Source of the DNA: Colius striatus
Lineage: Eukaryota > Chordata > Aves > Coliiformes > Coliidae
DNA: 64,000 bases
NCBI RefSeq assembly: GCF_028858725.1
Contig: NC_084790.1
Coordinates: forward strand, 83,842,506 to 83,906,505
Direction of reading: 5' to 3'
In this document: piece after piece, positions 12,011 through 26,100 of the stretch
Position numbering within the stretch: position 1 is the stretch's first letter
Layout: the number at the start of each line of letters is the position of its first letter
Notes under the pieces: generated by a model
Database searches by the model: none
What the model was told of the DNA's origin: nothing
What the model saw: only the letters and a program-made list of their open reading frames with translations
Program-made: the position numbers and the translations under genes

Positions 12011-14640
12011 TGAAGGAAGCACAGAATACATTTCTTTTGAGTAACAGAAATGCATATATCAAGTGGGAGAACTTTTAAAACTGACAAATCTTAGAAAAAA
12101 ATGGTTCATCTGTTTTGTCAGGAGTGTGACCTGCAAGCTAACACACGGCAGAGAGAAAACGAAGCATGGCTATCCTAGCATTGATTTCAGCTACTAGTGC
12201 TGTTGAAAGAACAGTGAAAGACCTAAATTGCAAGCTGATTATGTTTTTAGGAGTAATAAAAATATGCCTCCTCAAATTTTAGAGAGTGTTGTAGAGTTGA
12301 AATCGCTGTGCACTTGAGAAAAATGGTTTCACTGTTAGAAAGAAATGAGGTTTTTAGAAGGCTAAATGCAGCCAACCCCGTGTGCCTTTATCTGTATCCT
12401 AATGAATTCATTTTTATGAGGACTTTGATATTTTTTTTGTGTTGTGGAGCTCCAGTGCAGCTCGTTTCTGGGAACCTGTGTGGAGGCTTGTGAACTAACC
12501 CAGAGCTGGTCGTTACCTTTCATTTGAAAGAGACGGAATATGTGCATTAAGCATTCCAATGCAAAAACCTGTATTTAAATGTAAAGCCTTGCTTCTTACT
12601 ACAAAGAAATGCTGCTTTTCAGGGTTGCAAGGATGCTCCACAAAGCTTTCTTTTAACATGTATACTTGTAATTTTTATTCAGTCATGGATAATTTGTAGA
12701 TGCAGCCTGTTGAGCATGGTAGGAGCAGCCTATTTTTAACCTTGGTTTATGCAAAACCAGTTGAAGCACAGCATTAGTTTAATCCTTTATTCTTTTGTTT
12801 AGCACCACAATTCTCCTGTCGGTGGAAGGGTCCTATTCTGTAGGATTGCAACCAGGCCTGATTTATGAATCATCTGATAAAGAGCCAGCTCCACTCCCAG
12901 AAATATGCCTTAGGTAGAATTGTATACCAGTGAGTCAGCTTCAGGGCAGCATTTTCAAAGCAATACTATATAAATTACATAGTATCTGTGTGGGGGTGGC
13001 TTAGTGTTGGGAAAAATCCGCTCTGGAGCATCATACACGCACATCCACACAGAGCTGAGTCAACTGTCTTGTGTTAAACTGGGTGCTGGTCACGCTTCTG
13101 TTGTTTTAAGTGCATGGATATGTGTGACACTTCTAAGAAAATAAAAAAAGAATGTATTGGTACCTTGGGAAGGAGATGAACAAGTCCAGAAGACAGTGGT
13201 CGGGAATTGCAGAAAGTTTTGATCTCTGCATTTGTCTAGTGCAGACTAGTCTTTTCTGATCCAGGTCTAATTGTTTAGATTGATCAGTTTTTAGTTGCTT
13301 AGACATTTTGTTTTTGGGCTTCTCTGTGTAATTCATACTAGAATGTCACTGCTGAGTTTACTGAATTAGGTGTATTGGCTTTTAGTGGAAGGGAAGACTG
13401 ACCAACAGGCAGGTACACTACAAAGGCTTTTGGTGAGGCTTTGAAAGTAGACAGTCATCTTCAGAATTATGTGGCTCTCTTGTCAGAAGAGAACATAACT
13501 TTGGTCTTTGCCAAAAGTTCCTCCTGTACTACAAAGTGGTTGTGTGTGTTAGAGTCAACTCTTCAGTACCCTGGTTGTGTGCTGCTTCTGTTCTTTTCCA
13601 ACTTACCACCCTCAGACACATAATCTATGAAGTGTTTGGTAGTTCTTGATGAGTTTGCCTGAGTGTTTACCTGTTTGGTATTTTTTTAAAAGGCAGCTGG
13701 TCTATGTAATTTTATTAGCCTTAGTTGTGTATGTTTGTCTCTCACAGGTCTGATTTATTCCATCTGTGCTCTGTTATATTGGGTAAGTGTGAGATAATGT
13801 AATCCACTAGTAATGGAAATAATTGCTTATGTAAGTAAGAGCCACTATGGACTTTTGTTCTGTATAAATATGAAATTATATTCAAATTTAGATGAAAAAG
13901 CTGACTTCCATGGTGCAGGAGCTGTGAGATGGTTCGTGCTCTGGAAGGATCTCTGCAGTTAAGCTGTGTATTCTGAGAAAGTGACTACTAAGCAGCAGTG
14001 CAGTTCAGCTTTTCATTTGTGGTCACAAAAGCTTAAAGAACATACTTTGTGTTATTTTCTGCAAAATTGTGGGTGCAGTTTCTCATACAGCTCGTGAATG
14101 AATTACTAGTGATGTGAGGTGGTCAAGAGTTTTCTTTCAGAGCTAACTAAAATGTCATTAAAAGACAATGTTCCACTCAGTAACTTATTTCATTTGAACA
14201 CTTGGTGGAATTAGCATAAGAAGGTGATACCTTAGTCAGCAGGGAAGAGAAGTGGTCTGTTGGACCACTGAATAAGAGGAAATGTGTCAGCAAGTTGCTG
14301 TGAAAAACCTAGTATTTCTGAAGTAATCTGTCATACCCACAGCTGCAGAGAAAAAGAGGTGTTTTGCTTCACTTAAGCTAGGCATTCTTTATTGTTAATC
14401 AGTTCAATAACACTTAAAATGGCAATGTGCAATTAAGGTTAAGGTGTCATGGTGTTTAAGTATTTCAGGCTTTGTCATTTGTTTGGATGAAGGTCATTTC
14501 CTTGTGACATTGCAGGATAATTATAAACAGCATTTACTGAAACCAACAAAAAAAATCTATTACAAAGGCTGTGTGGGTAACCAGTTACTGATGGATAAGG
14601 GGCACGTGTGCCATCCTGAAGGTAACACTGTGCAGTAGGC

Positions 14641-15328
14641 TGTCATAAAATAGTAGGGATTGGAAGGGACCTTTAGAGATCATCTAGTCCAACTCCCCTG
14701 CAGAAGTAGGTCCCACCTAGATCAGGTCACACAGGAACATATTCAGGTAGGTTTTGAAAACCTCCAGAGAAGAAGACTCCACATCCTCCCTGGGCAACCT
14801 GAGCCAGGGCTCCCTCACCCTTACAGTAAAGAAGCTTTTCCTTGTGGAATCATAGAATTGTTTCAGGTGGAAGAGATCATTGAGTCCACCCTTTGTCCCA
14901 GCCCTATCAGCCACTGAACCATTTCCCTAAGTGCCACATACCCAACAATCTCTAAACGTTTAAACTGAACTTTTTGTGTTCCAGCTTCTTTCCATCACCC
15001 CTTGTCCTGTCACTAGATACAACAGAAAAAAGCGCTGCCCCAATGTCCTGACATCCACCATTTAGATACTTATAAATGTTAGTAAGATCCCCCCTCAATC
15101 TCCTCTTCTCCAGACTAAACAGCCCCAGTTCCCACAGCCTTTCCTCATAAGGAAGATGCTCCAGTCCCCTGATCATCTTGGTGGCCCTGCACTGGCACCT
15201 CTCCAGCAGTTCCCTGTCCCTCTGGAGCTGAGGAGCCCAGAACTGGATACTCCTGATGAGGCCTCACCAGGGCAGAGGAGAGGGGAAGAGAACCTCCCTC
15301 TAACTGCTGCCCACACTCTTCTTGCTGC
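14641..15328 (-). mobile_element. CR1 LINE fragment (0.7 kb), interrupted by a second CR1
   Basis: A reverse-strand CR1 from its 3' terminal block (GGGATTGGAAGGGACCTTT) through the 'CCTGATCATCTTGGTGGCCC' and 'TCCAGCAGTTCCCTGTCC' region. A different CR1 piece is inserted at about 14847-14957: the host sequence breaks at CTTTTCCTTGT and resumes at GTTTAAACTGAAC. Confidence 0.88.
14847..14957 (-). mobile_element. CR1 3' fragment nested in an older CR1
   Basis: Begins GGAATCATAGAATTGTTTCA with a second 3' terminus of a different CR1 subfamily (GGTGGAAGAGATCATTGAGT) and ends before the host CR1 resumes at about 14958. The nesting orders the two insertions: the host is older. Confidence 0.75.
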
Positions 15329-18300
15329 AATGTATATTACTTAATAGCATACATTCCATAATAGGTGTCTTTAGGGCACTACCAACCCCTCTGTTTGGAG
15401 GTTTTTTTTTTCCTTTTTGATAACTTTTATCATTAAAAGTTGCATAACAAGCAGGACTGTAAAGAAACACTCAGCACTCTCTCCTGTATCTGCTTGGAAC
15501 TTGTGAGCTCAAGGTATGATGAGACCAAATATTAGGAAGTCTTTAATCAGATTTGTGGGTTTTTTTCCCCTAAAGGAATGGTCTGTGCTTGCCCTGCTTT
15601 CCATCGTTCCTGTCAGATCTGGCAGAAAATGTCACTGTTTTCTGGTTTTGTTTTCTGCTGTTATAGTGAAGTGAAGGGATAAACCAGTTCTGGTGCAAAG
15701 GAGGGAAAAAGTCTGTGTAGCCATGATTTGATGGTAAAAGAGCAGAGGGGAAAACCCATGCCTCTTAGTGACAGTGGACTGGCTGTCTGACTGGCTGGGC
15801 TCTGACATTTAAAATCCTTCTGTATTTCTTCACTAAAGTGCAGGTTTTGTAGTATATACAAATTATCTGCCTTTATAATTGAGTTCACAAATCGAAAACA
15901 TTTCCCAGCTAAAGGTACAGTTAGATTTTAATAGCCTCTCTACACTGGTGTGTTCTATGGGTGACTGGAAAATAAATTCTGTGGGGAATAATCTACCACA
16001 GAAGTTTCTACAGTACTGCCTTTTAAAATCATCAGCACAGTACCTGCCCATCGGAACAAGGAGAACAACATTTTAATGCAATGTCTAATTAAGTATCCGT
16101 CGTGTCTCCAAGCATTGAAACTTATTTTTGAGTGCTGTGTTCTCATTTAAGTTAAAATTGGTCTTTCTCTAGTGTCACTTTGCCGTTACCTTTTCTAGTG
16201 CTGTTACGGGAAAAGCGAATGGCAAAAAAGGAATGGGAGTTTTTGAATGTAGTCACTTCCTCTCATCTAAACAGCTCTCAAGTAGAACTAAATCAGTACA
16301 TTTTCATTTTCTTTCAGGCAAGGCTTTCTTTGGCATAGATATTTTCCCTGAAACTGCCTGTGTTCTTCACTGCAGCAAAATCTGTTTGAGTCACGATAGG
16401 CTTTTTTTTTTTTCCAGTGAGATAAAGTTCTTTTTTAGATACATACGAATACTCAGATTGTTGGCATTTCAGTAGACAGTTCAAGGGACCTGGAGAATAC
16501 AAACCTCCTCAGAGCAAGTATTTTTTTTCCTACATGCATAGAAACATGTGTTATGGTTCACCAGAGTTACCTGTGATGAGTTTCTGGTCTCTGTGCTGCC
16601 GTCTCACTGAAATCATGCTATGTGAGGGATCAAACCAGCAGGGTTTGAGTAGTTAAAGATCCTACTTATTAATACAAAAAAAAAGTATCTCTTTAAGGCA
16701 TTATAATTCCTTTTTGCAAGAACATATAGATGAAACTCTTTTATTTTTTTCTGGCTGATAGGCCTGAGGGATGGAAAGGCAAGAACTGGTGTTCTTACAG
16801 TCCCTTTGGGAGCTGTGATGGAGCTGATGTTGATGTTCCCAAGTAGGACATTTGTGAAAAAAAGAGTCTGTAGTTCACTTTGGCTGCCCTTTAGCTTTGT
16901 GTCAAGCTCTGTTCTTTGTGCTCTTCAGGCTAAAAGGATGAATAGTGCAGAAGCTGGTCTGTGGTATCATTATTTAAACACATTTCTTTTGGCCAGCCTC
17001 ATACTCTTCTGGTATGTATTTGAGCAACCAGAATTTTTATTGAGTGTACATTTCCAAACTCTGCACAAAAAAGATGTTTTTATTTTCAAAGTGCATGACC
17101 AGAGCAAAGCTGGAGAGTTACCCTAGTAAGTACAACACATATCCCACGCTGTACAACTCTTGGCCAGTCATTTAACCATCAAATCTGTGTTTTACTTACA
17201 CGTATAACAGGAGAATTATTTGAACATGTAGATTTGCAGGTGAAACATGTAGAAATACTGATGTTATTCCAGTATTGGGATGCTTTTATGTCTCAAAACC
17301 TGTGTATTCGTCATTTGGGTTTGCTGATGCTGTGCTGTGGCCTTGGAAATAAATTGGTTCTTGTTTGATACTTACGGCCTGCATTAAATTACCATCTCCA
17401 GAAATAATTTTTTTAAGTTGCTTTCAAGAGAGTTTCACTCAGTGCGAGTATTGTCAAACATTTTTCTTTATATTTATGTCCCTGTATTTTACAGTTTCTA
17501 TTTTGTAAGGTTTTTTTAGAAGTAAAATGCTGGGTTTACTGTTTGTTCGGGGTTTTGGGAATTATTTTTTCCCCATACTTAGCAGACCTGATGTTGTCAT
17601 CTCACCGTTCTTGCATTGTCTGATGTTAACTAAGCATTCTTTCTTAACTGGTGTTTCTCTCACATAAATAGTTTCATAATTCCCTTGCACCCTACAGCAT
17701 TTCATTCGTTAGCCTGAAGGAAACATGAACTCTGTTTCAGTAATCTTTAAAAATGAAGTTTCAAAGTGGGACACTGAGCTTTTCACAGCACCTTTTGAGG
17801 CAGAGAAGTAGCCTTATTCTGTGCTGCAGATGGAGAGGGGGAAGCAGCACGGAATGACATACATGCAATTGCATATATACAATTGCACACATAAAATTAG
17901 AGGCAGCTTGGGATGGATCAGGAAACTGGAGGATTGTCAGGGTACAGGAGAGTCTCTGAACCATCCTTGCTTTTTGGCTGCTCCAGTATTAATCCCTCTT
18001 TTCTACAGAACTGCATTTTTTAAAAAACAGAAGATTAAATCTTACTACTGTTTTTTCTTGTCTATGCCCTTTTTCTTTTTTGAAGTGCCATGAATTTATT
18101 GCTTCTAAACCCAGGAACAATTTGTTCCTTACCGTTCATCTGTAAGCAGGTGTGATAGTTGAAAGATCTTTATTCTGTGTTGAATCCAAATGAAAATCCT
18201 TGTGGAAAATCCGTGATTAATATTGGATCTCTAAACCAAAATTTCCCTGAAGCTGCTTCACATGCTTTTGGGTTGATAAGGTGCAAGTTATCAATCAGAT

Positions 18301-19324
18301 AAATAGCTTGGGTTTTGTATTTAATTGCAATTAAACTATAACTTGAAGTAAAATGTAGGATACTGATGTGGGTGGATACTGTTTCTTGCTTGCAGCCCTT
18401 ACTATTTGATGCTGTTTTCTTGGCAGACTTGAGAGAAACTAGGTCAGCCTGTAGGTTCTCATACAACCAGGGCTTGTATGGGAGACACTCAAGGAGTACT
18501 GGAATGATGTATTAGATACTCCTAAAAACTCTTTACATGACTCACCAGCATGGTGCTTCTCTGTTGGAAGCAAGTCTGTGTTACTCATAGTAATGCTTCT
18601 GAAGACCTTTCCTGTAGGTGTCGTAAACCTTGACAATCGAGTACCACTTCATGACATGTCTTGTAAATAGGTCTCTGGTATGTAGGAGCAGGTGCACTGG
18701 AAAGGGAAGGGGTTTGTAGTCTTGCTCTGTAATGTTCAGCAGCTACTTGATTTCTGCTCTAAGTGACTGGGTTTCTCCTGTGTCATGGTAGTACTGTAAG
18801 TTTGCAAATTACCATAAAGAGTACAATTTTATAAGGCTGAAATCTTGTTCAACTGAAAGCAAATTTCTCATAGATAGGGAAACTGAGCTGTATTCTTTTA
18901 TGTCCAGGCAGATGTCTACCAAGGTTGGGAATATTCAGGCTGACATTGTTTATAAGAGCTAATAATCTGCATTAAAATATGTTTCAAGTTGTAGGTAAAG
19001 AAGTTTAGCACATCTTGCTTAAAATATATTAATTTAAATGTTGTAAGAGCTTAGAAACAGTTTTATTATTTTTCTGATCTGTTTTGATTATTCTTGAGAG
19101 GTAAACTGTGCTTATTGTGATACCCGTGCCATCTTTTGTCGGTGTGTAGAAGAGTAGTTTGGTGTAACTGAATGAGTTCACTAGGAAAAAGTAAATGGAG
19201 AAAACCAGTAAGATACTGAACCGCTCTGCCTGTAATTGAAAGCAATGAGCTGTTTAGGTAATACTGTGAAGACCAGAATGGAGTTATTTGGGTAAATTGT
19301 TCTTCCTGTTCTGTTCTTGTGCAG

Positions 19325-20141
19325 GCTGCTGTACTACTGAAGCCCGTGTCTAGTTGACCCAGTCTTCCAGACCGTGTGCTCAATGCTTTGAGACCAGGAG
19401 GCCCTTGGTGTTCTGAAATGAAGATGGAGGCAGTGGGAAAAGCAGAAGAACTTGTTGATTCAGAAGTTCCACCAAAGACTTCTGAAAAGCAAGAGACTGC
19501 TCCTGATGAAGACGGACCTATAGATCTCGAGACAGAGACTCAGAAAGACACTGTGCCAGCTGGAGCAGACTCTGCGGTGCTCTCTTCAATGCCTTGCTTA
19601 CTGATGGAACTGAGGCGAGACTCCTCGGAGTCTCAACTAGCATCTACAGAGAGTGATAAGCCAATGAGTGGTCGAGTTTATGAGAGTGACTCTTCTAATC
19701 ATTGCATGCTTTCCCCTTCTTCCAGTGGGCATTTGGCTGACTCAGATACGCTGTCTTCTACAGAAGAGAATGAGCCCTGTCAAGCTGAAGCTGCTGTAGA
19801 GGGAGACCCTTCTGTGGTGTCTGGGACTGCAATTGGGAGGAAATCCAGGCGATCCAGGTCCGAAAGTGAAACTTCAACAATGGCTGCCAAGAAAAACCGA
19901 CAGTCTAGTGATAAGCAGAATGGTCGAGTTACCAAGGTAAAAGGTCATAGAAGCCAAAAGCACAAAGAAAGAATCCGTCTCTTAAGACAGAAAAGGGAGG
20001 CAGCTGCTCGCAAGAAGTACAACCTGCTGCAGGACAGCAGTACCAGTGATAGTGACCTGACGTGCGACTCGAGCACGAGTTCATCAGATGATGATGAAGA
20101 ATTTTCAGGGAGCAGCAAGACAATCACTGCAGAGATACCAG
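19325..20141 (+). CDS. ARK2N: ARK2N exon 2 (first coding exon)
   Basis: The acceptor is TTCTGTTCTTGTGCAG|G ending at 19324. The first 93 bases are 5' UTR, then ATG at 19418 starts 241 codons plus one base. The donor CCAG|GTAGAG leaves phase 1 at 20141. The exon encodes the N-terminal acidic segment, the RRDSS phosphosite (Ser69/Ser70), the serine-rich block, the basic nuclear region and the acidic serine tract. The frame upstream stays open from 19376 through a GTG, but there is no reason to prefer that start. Beyond the donor the frame closes at 20162, so retention of intron 2 would add only a few residues. Confidence 0.95.
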
Positions 20142-23100
20142 GTAGAGGATGTTTTTTAAACTGAACTGTAACGCATCTGACATCATTTCTCAGCTGTCAT
20201 GCTAAATTAGATGAGTGACACTTGAGAAAAACCAGGAGAACTGCAGCTCTGTGTAAATTTGAAGTCTGCAGTATATTAACAAGACATGGGCAAATTTAAA
20301 AGTCTCTTCTGGGTTTTCAGTGCACTTTTACACACCAACAAAGCATAGAAATGGTAAATTGGAGGAAGGACTATCTTTGAATTCTGGATTTCCATATCTT
20401 TTCCTTTGTAAGCCTATATGAACTCCTACCAGTGTTGTCAAATCCCATTAGATGGTGATAATCCAATAAATACATTCTTAAGATAAGTGGCCAGCTTTGC
20501 TTTGATATATTAAGACCACAGCTCAGCAGCTGTGTGAGAAATGCCATGGCATACCTCTTGCCTGTGATACAGTAAGGCCTGTTCCTTGTTGCACTTAAGC
20601 TGTGTTTTCAGCTCTACGTTCCAGTGCATGCCAAACCTTCTTAGCCTTATTGTAAATTCTTGCAAATTGCAGCTGGTCACCTATTTTAGGACATCAATAT
20701 AAATTTGTTTATGCAGGTGCCCAAGCTACCTAAATTTTCAATGTTAGACAAAGCTCTTTCCATTTTCCTATGTCATAAGGATTTATGATTTCTATACTTC
20801 TAATTTCCTGACACATCTGTGTTAGGATTGGAGGCAGCAAATTATAGGGCCATTCTTATGATTTTATTAGCAAAAGAAAGCTGAATACTTTTAACTTTTT
20901 GTCTGCTGAGTCTTTGTTATTTTATTAGCCCAAGTGCTGTGGACAGGATTTCATGTGGGTTTTTCTTGCAGCATATTATACCACAAAACCATGATCCTAT
21001 GGCAATCTTCACAAAGCAATCAAAAATAAAACCACATAAAAATAAACTTTTTGGCTTGCCAACTTTTACTGGGCTACATGGCTTTTGGCCTCTTGTGCTG
21101 GAATATTGTTTTTGAGATAAATTTATCAGCTTACACAGGGCAAGAATATTTAAAGGAAAACTGCAATAACTAGTCTAAAGTTGCTGAACTGATGTTTACT
21201 AGGTGAATTATTGGAAATATTTGCAGCGTATTTTACAAATAACTATGTTTTAACTGACTTGATTATGGTGAATGATTCTGTCACCTCAAGGACTGGCACT
21301 TTTCCCAAATTTTGCTAGGAAGCAGGTTGCATAAAGGAAATTAATGTTTATTATTAGAAAGAAAGGAATGGTCCTCCTAAAATTGTTGTGTGGTAAACTT
21401 TTAATAAACATCTAAAAATATTTTTACCAATTTAGTAGTTAGACAAACTTTTAGCTTTCATAGTTTGGTGTCTTTTTATTTACTAATTTTACCTAAAGCC
21501 TGCCAAAGAAGACTATTTCACTGAGTTTTAGGACAGATTCCTCCCCACACTCCAAAAAAACCCCAAAACAAACACACAATAAATCCACTGAGGGTTTTTT
21601 TTTTAAAGTCTTAAAAATACCTTGTGACCCAGAAAGGCAAAACATGGTGTTTTCAGACTTGCTTAGATTTTTGACTTCCATTGCAGAGACCTGAAACCAC
21701 TCCAGAGTCCTTGTTCAGTGTCACTAGGCTCTTCTGTATTTGAGCTCTCAATCTTATCCATGAGGTGTTTGCAGTGAAAACCTCCCATTGCAGTGCTGGT
21801 TACAGCAGGGCCCGATTTTACCTGCAATGCAAGACGGAATATGTCAAAAAACCATCCCAAGGAACAAGGATCTTTATTCTTATTTCATAGCATGCATCCT
21901 CTGTATGATCTTAATTACTTTTAAGACACTTACTTCTGAGCTGTTCTTTTGGAATTAGGTACAATGCATACCTGCCACATTGCAGTTTTACTTTAAATAG
22001 AAGTGACTTTGTTATGTGGGAAACAATCTCCAAGTACAAGAGAAACATATTCTCTATAGAAGTAAGGATGAAGTTGGCCAAAGATGCCTCCCGTGTTGCT
22101 TGTGGGTTAAAGAAACCTTATGGTCTTGAGAGATGCAGTGAAGCTGTGAGTCTGAGAAGGACCTGCAGCTCTCTGTCGCAGTGGTAGGTTCACATGCCAT
22201 CTGCAATCCCTCTCCTTGGAACTGGCAAAGTGCTTACTTTTTTTTTTAATGGAAAATTATTTTAGTGCACTTAGCATTACACTGTGAATATCTTCAAAAT
22301 TTAGGGAATGAACATGTAGTTAGAAAATAATACAGGGTATCAAAAAGCATTACATTCAGGCCATGAGTGTCCTCTGCACACAATCAAAAGCTAAGAGGTT
22401 TAACTTGATACTTGAGTGGCAAGAAACTGGAGTGTATCTGTCAGAAGGGCATAAACTTGAAGAAACTTTTGCCTTTACTTTTAGAAAAAGTCTGTACACA
22501 TTGATGCAGATTACAGGTAGCCTGTCTTCCCTTTAGTTTTACTATATTTGGACACAGCAATAGTGTTGGCAACTGTCTCAATGTAGCTTATAATAATCTG
22601 ATTTTCAAACTTCAAACTTCTTAAAATAGATTTGCCAACAGAGATGCTCTAAAACTTCTGGTGACAGTGTGACCTTCACATATGAAGGTTATATGTACTC
22701 TGTCTCTTAATGTTCTATTGACACGTGGTGTGACAGTATGCTTTGAGTGGTGTGAAAATTTAAGTGCCACGTTTGAGAATACAATCGTCTTTCATATTGT
22801 GTAACTAAACCTCTTTCATTTTAATAGTACAGTTATTTGTGTTTTTCCAAACCCTCCACATTACTGGCTCTGAATAAGGTGAGGGAAGTGCTCAGTGGTG
22901 AACGTTATAACGCCATGAAGTTGTGAACTGAGCAGTTGTGCAACAGAGTCACTTTTTCTGCTGAACTCACATGTAATGTGAATTAAAATACTGGCAGGGT
23001 TGTTTTTCTTCTCAAGAAAAACTGAACTGTAAAGAGTTGAGATCTTGTGGTGAAACTTCAATACAAATATTGTGAGCTTAGCAACACCTAAGCGCAACAT

Positions 23101-26100
23101 ATGTTATGTTAATTGGAGTGCATTGTGTTAATTTACAGCTGAAAATACAGATCCAGTCTAAACATGATGGTGCTACTGAGAATCCTTGCACTGGCCTAAG
23201 CAGACACAATAGACTTGGGCTCTTTAAATCAAAGAATAAAATGATTTTTTATTTATTGCAGATGGGGAGCACTTTATTTTAGTAGTTGAGCCTCTCTGTT
23301 GGCATTTAGGATTGCACCATTCTTAAACAAACATCTGATTGTATTCACAGCATTAAGAGGATGATCTTTGAGTCCTGAAATAGGTTTTGCTAGACCTATT
23401 GCTCCTGGTAGTTTTTCCTTTAAATAATTTCAAATTTGACCATGCAAATTAACTCTGAATGAACTTGGCATGAGAGCAAGTCTGGGAATCAGTATTTATT
23501 TCTGTGTAAACACTTTCTTTGGAAGAAGGAAGCGGTTTGTAAATATTCAAATATAGTATAAAAATATTGGCATTTCGTCACCATTGTGCATTCTACAACT
23601 CAGAAAAACGCAAATTGAGATAGGGGCAAGTGGTGTTTTAGTCTTTCAAAACAAATCTGTTGAAAAGTTTCAATATGCAGAAATCCAAAGAGACGGGCAC
23701 AGTGTGTGTGAGGGACTCTCAGCTAGGTTACTTCCTCTTACGAATTGTGCACAGACCTTGGTTGAAGCATCTTGTAAGGAGTGAATTTGGTTGAAGTAAC
23801 TCAGAATGACAATTACGTAAGAACAGCGGAAAAAAAACAACAGCTTGATGGTGATTTGCAATGAGACACTCATTTGGAAATGTTGAGTAGCATAACAACA
23901 TGGAGGAATCCACCATTGCTAATTAAGAATGAAGCCGAAGCCTATCACGTTGTTACATTGTCAGACTTCCTAAATTAAATAACTTTCGATTTGGTTATTA
24001 TTTAGTTAGTACTTAATAGATCCCATAAAGAGACAGCATTGGAGCACTTCTTAGGTGCTATTTTGCAGGAGATACTGTCTTGAAAATAAGAGTCTTGGAT
24101 TCTGACCCCTTCGCCTTTTTGATTGACATAACTTTAAAATCTATAGAGCTCTAAGGTCACAGGTGGCTAAGGGACCAGTTAGATAAAGAGTAGCATTTTT
24201 AATGTAACAAAATGCATTTTTAGACTTAATTTTGAAGGCCATCAGTAAAGAAAAGGTTGAATAAGGCTTGTTACACGAACTGCAAGGCAAGCATTTGAAA
24301 CGTTGATTTGCTTGATCTGTAAATCATAGCTATATTATGAATGATGTCTTTTAAAAATAGTGTTGTATATTTTTCAATATACAATTCAGTTTACAATTTT
24401 CAATATACAATTTCAATTCACAAAGCAATTTTTGTCAGTTTTGGCCATGCATTCTTAACTTTAAAAGCCTAGCTAGATTGTTCCACACATCGCCATCCAT
24501 AGGTTTTATTTAAACTGCAATTAAAACTTACTCAACTTTACTTAAAGGTGTCTGATCGTAAAGCCCGTGGAAGTCAGGAAGACTGCCATTTAGTTACTCA
24601 GAATAAGATCTCTGACTGAAAATGAATAAACAGAATCATACTGCATGTTCCACACTAGGAGTTTGCAATCAGAAGTAGTGGATTTTTTTTCAGGGAGGAA
24701 AAAGATGTTGAATACACAAAAAGAGACACATTTTAGGAAAAAGATACCATTTTACTGAATTACTTTTTCTTAAAATACTGTCAGAAGAATGTAAATTAGT
24801 TGCTGTAAAGTAATTTATTTTTGTGCTCAGGGCCTGAATGCTGAATTTCCAGCGTGATGTGTTAACAGATGGGGGAGAAAACGTAGAAAGTAGGATTTTT
24901 GGCTGCTGATGAGTAGCATTGCTACTGCTCAGAAATAAGAGAACAATCCTAGGCTTTGTGTAGCTGCTACTGAAGGACTTAAGTATACCTCATTTAAAGA
25001 GCTCCCAGAAAGAATGTATCATTCAAGTAATACTGTAATTTCGTGTTCACAGTGAAGTCCCAAAAAAGATTTAGTGCCTTATGTTTTTATTAGTAAATAC
25101 TTGCTTAGGTTGTGCAATGATTTCTTTCACTCTTAGGATATTTTCTATTAAGCTAGAGGATCCCCCAAGTTAAACGCTTCCCTATGAAACTGTCAGGTTC
25201 TGTAGCTGTTTTGTGTAGTTTAATGTAATTCTTGTCTTGTGTTGGAATTACCTGAGGTAACATTTCATGCATACATTGTATATTATTGCTCAAACAGGCA
25301 CATTACCTCGTTTGGGGCGGAGGGGGGGGGGGGGGTGGGGTGGTTATTGCTTTTTAGAGGATTCTTGAGTGAACCTTAAACTTAAAAATACAGACACCTC
25401 TGCCTTTTCTTACTGATACGTTGAGTAAGATAATGAGGATGGCCTTTTCTTCTTGCTGCTAAAGTTCTTCCTCATAGTCCCAAAGCCAATCACTTTAACC
25501 CTCTTTCTGAGGGATAGAAGGAAGGAGAACAATTTCCTTCCATATCTGCCATGTCTGTTTTCTGCCTTACCCGGAATTAACACTAGGAACTCTGCACATC
25601 TGGTGGCTAGTGCAACAAAGGGCACGCTTCCAGTTGGTGGGGGCTTGATGGCTTGTGTGTGTCATGTGGATTTACCCCTGTGGTGTAGCTCTGTCCATCA
25701 GTGCTAACAAGAGGCTTTTCACCTCCTGTATTAGCATTGCATTCACCTGTCTTTCCGTGTTTGTGAACGTGCTCATGTTGTGTATTCCCTTCATTGGTGT
25801 TTAGTCTGTTCTCCAAATTTAGACCAAGAGTTTTGGGCTCTGCTACTTGAGATGCTGCAATCACTCTACCAGCCTTTATCACTGTTATCTTGCATACTAT
25901 TTTGTCTGGTTTTAAGTCCATTACAAAAGCGTTCAAGTATATAAGTGAAATATGCATAGTTATTCAAGTTCATCAGTTAAACAGTAATATTTTGGATCAC
26001 AACTTAATAGAGCTAAACTGGATTGTATAATGTTTTTCACACCTTCAGTTGAGTTCAAAACGAAGTGCAAGGGAATTGGACTAATTTGGTTTATTGAAAA

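Larger units (their letters stand above)
2121..19324 (+). other. ARK2N: ARK2N intron 1
   Basis: A 17.2-kb intron from GTGAGT at 2121 to a pyrimidine-rich TTGTGCAG acceptor ending at 19324. It contains several CR1 fragments and one ERVL-type LTR, each listed separately. The stretches 2481-6290, 7553-9000, 12011-14640 and 15331-19324 are AT-rich unique DNA in which I see no exon, RNA gene or clear repeat; all open frames there are short and lack recognisable domains. Confidence 0.65.

Noticed and set aside
19376..19417. Upstream extension of the ARK2N N-terminus from a GTG
   Set aside because: The in-frame ATG at 19418 gives the family N-terminus (MKMEAVGK...), and vertebrate GTG initiation would need evidence not present here.
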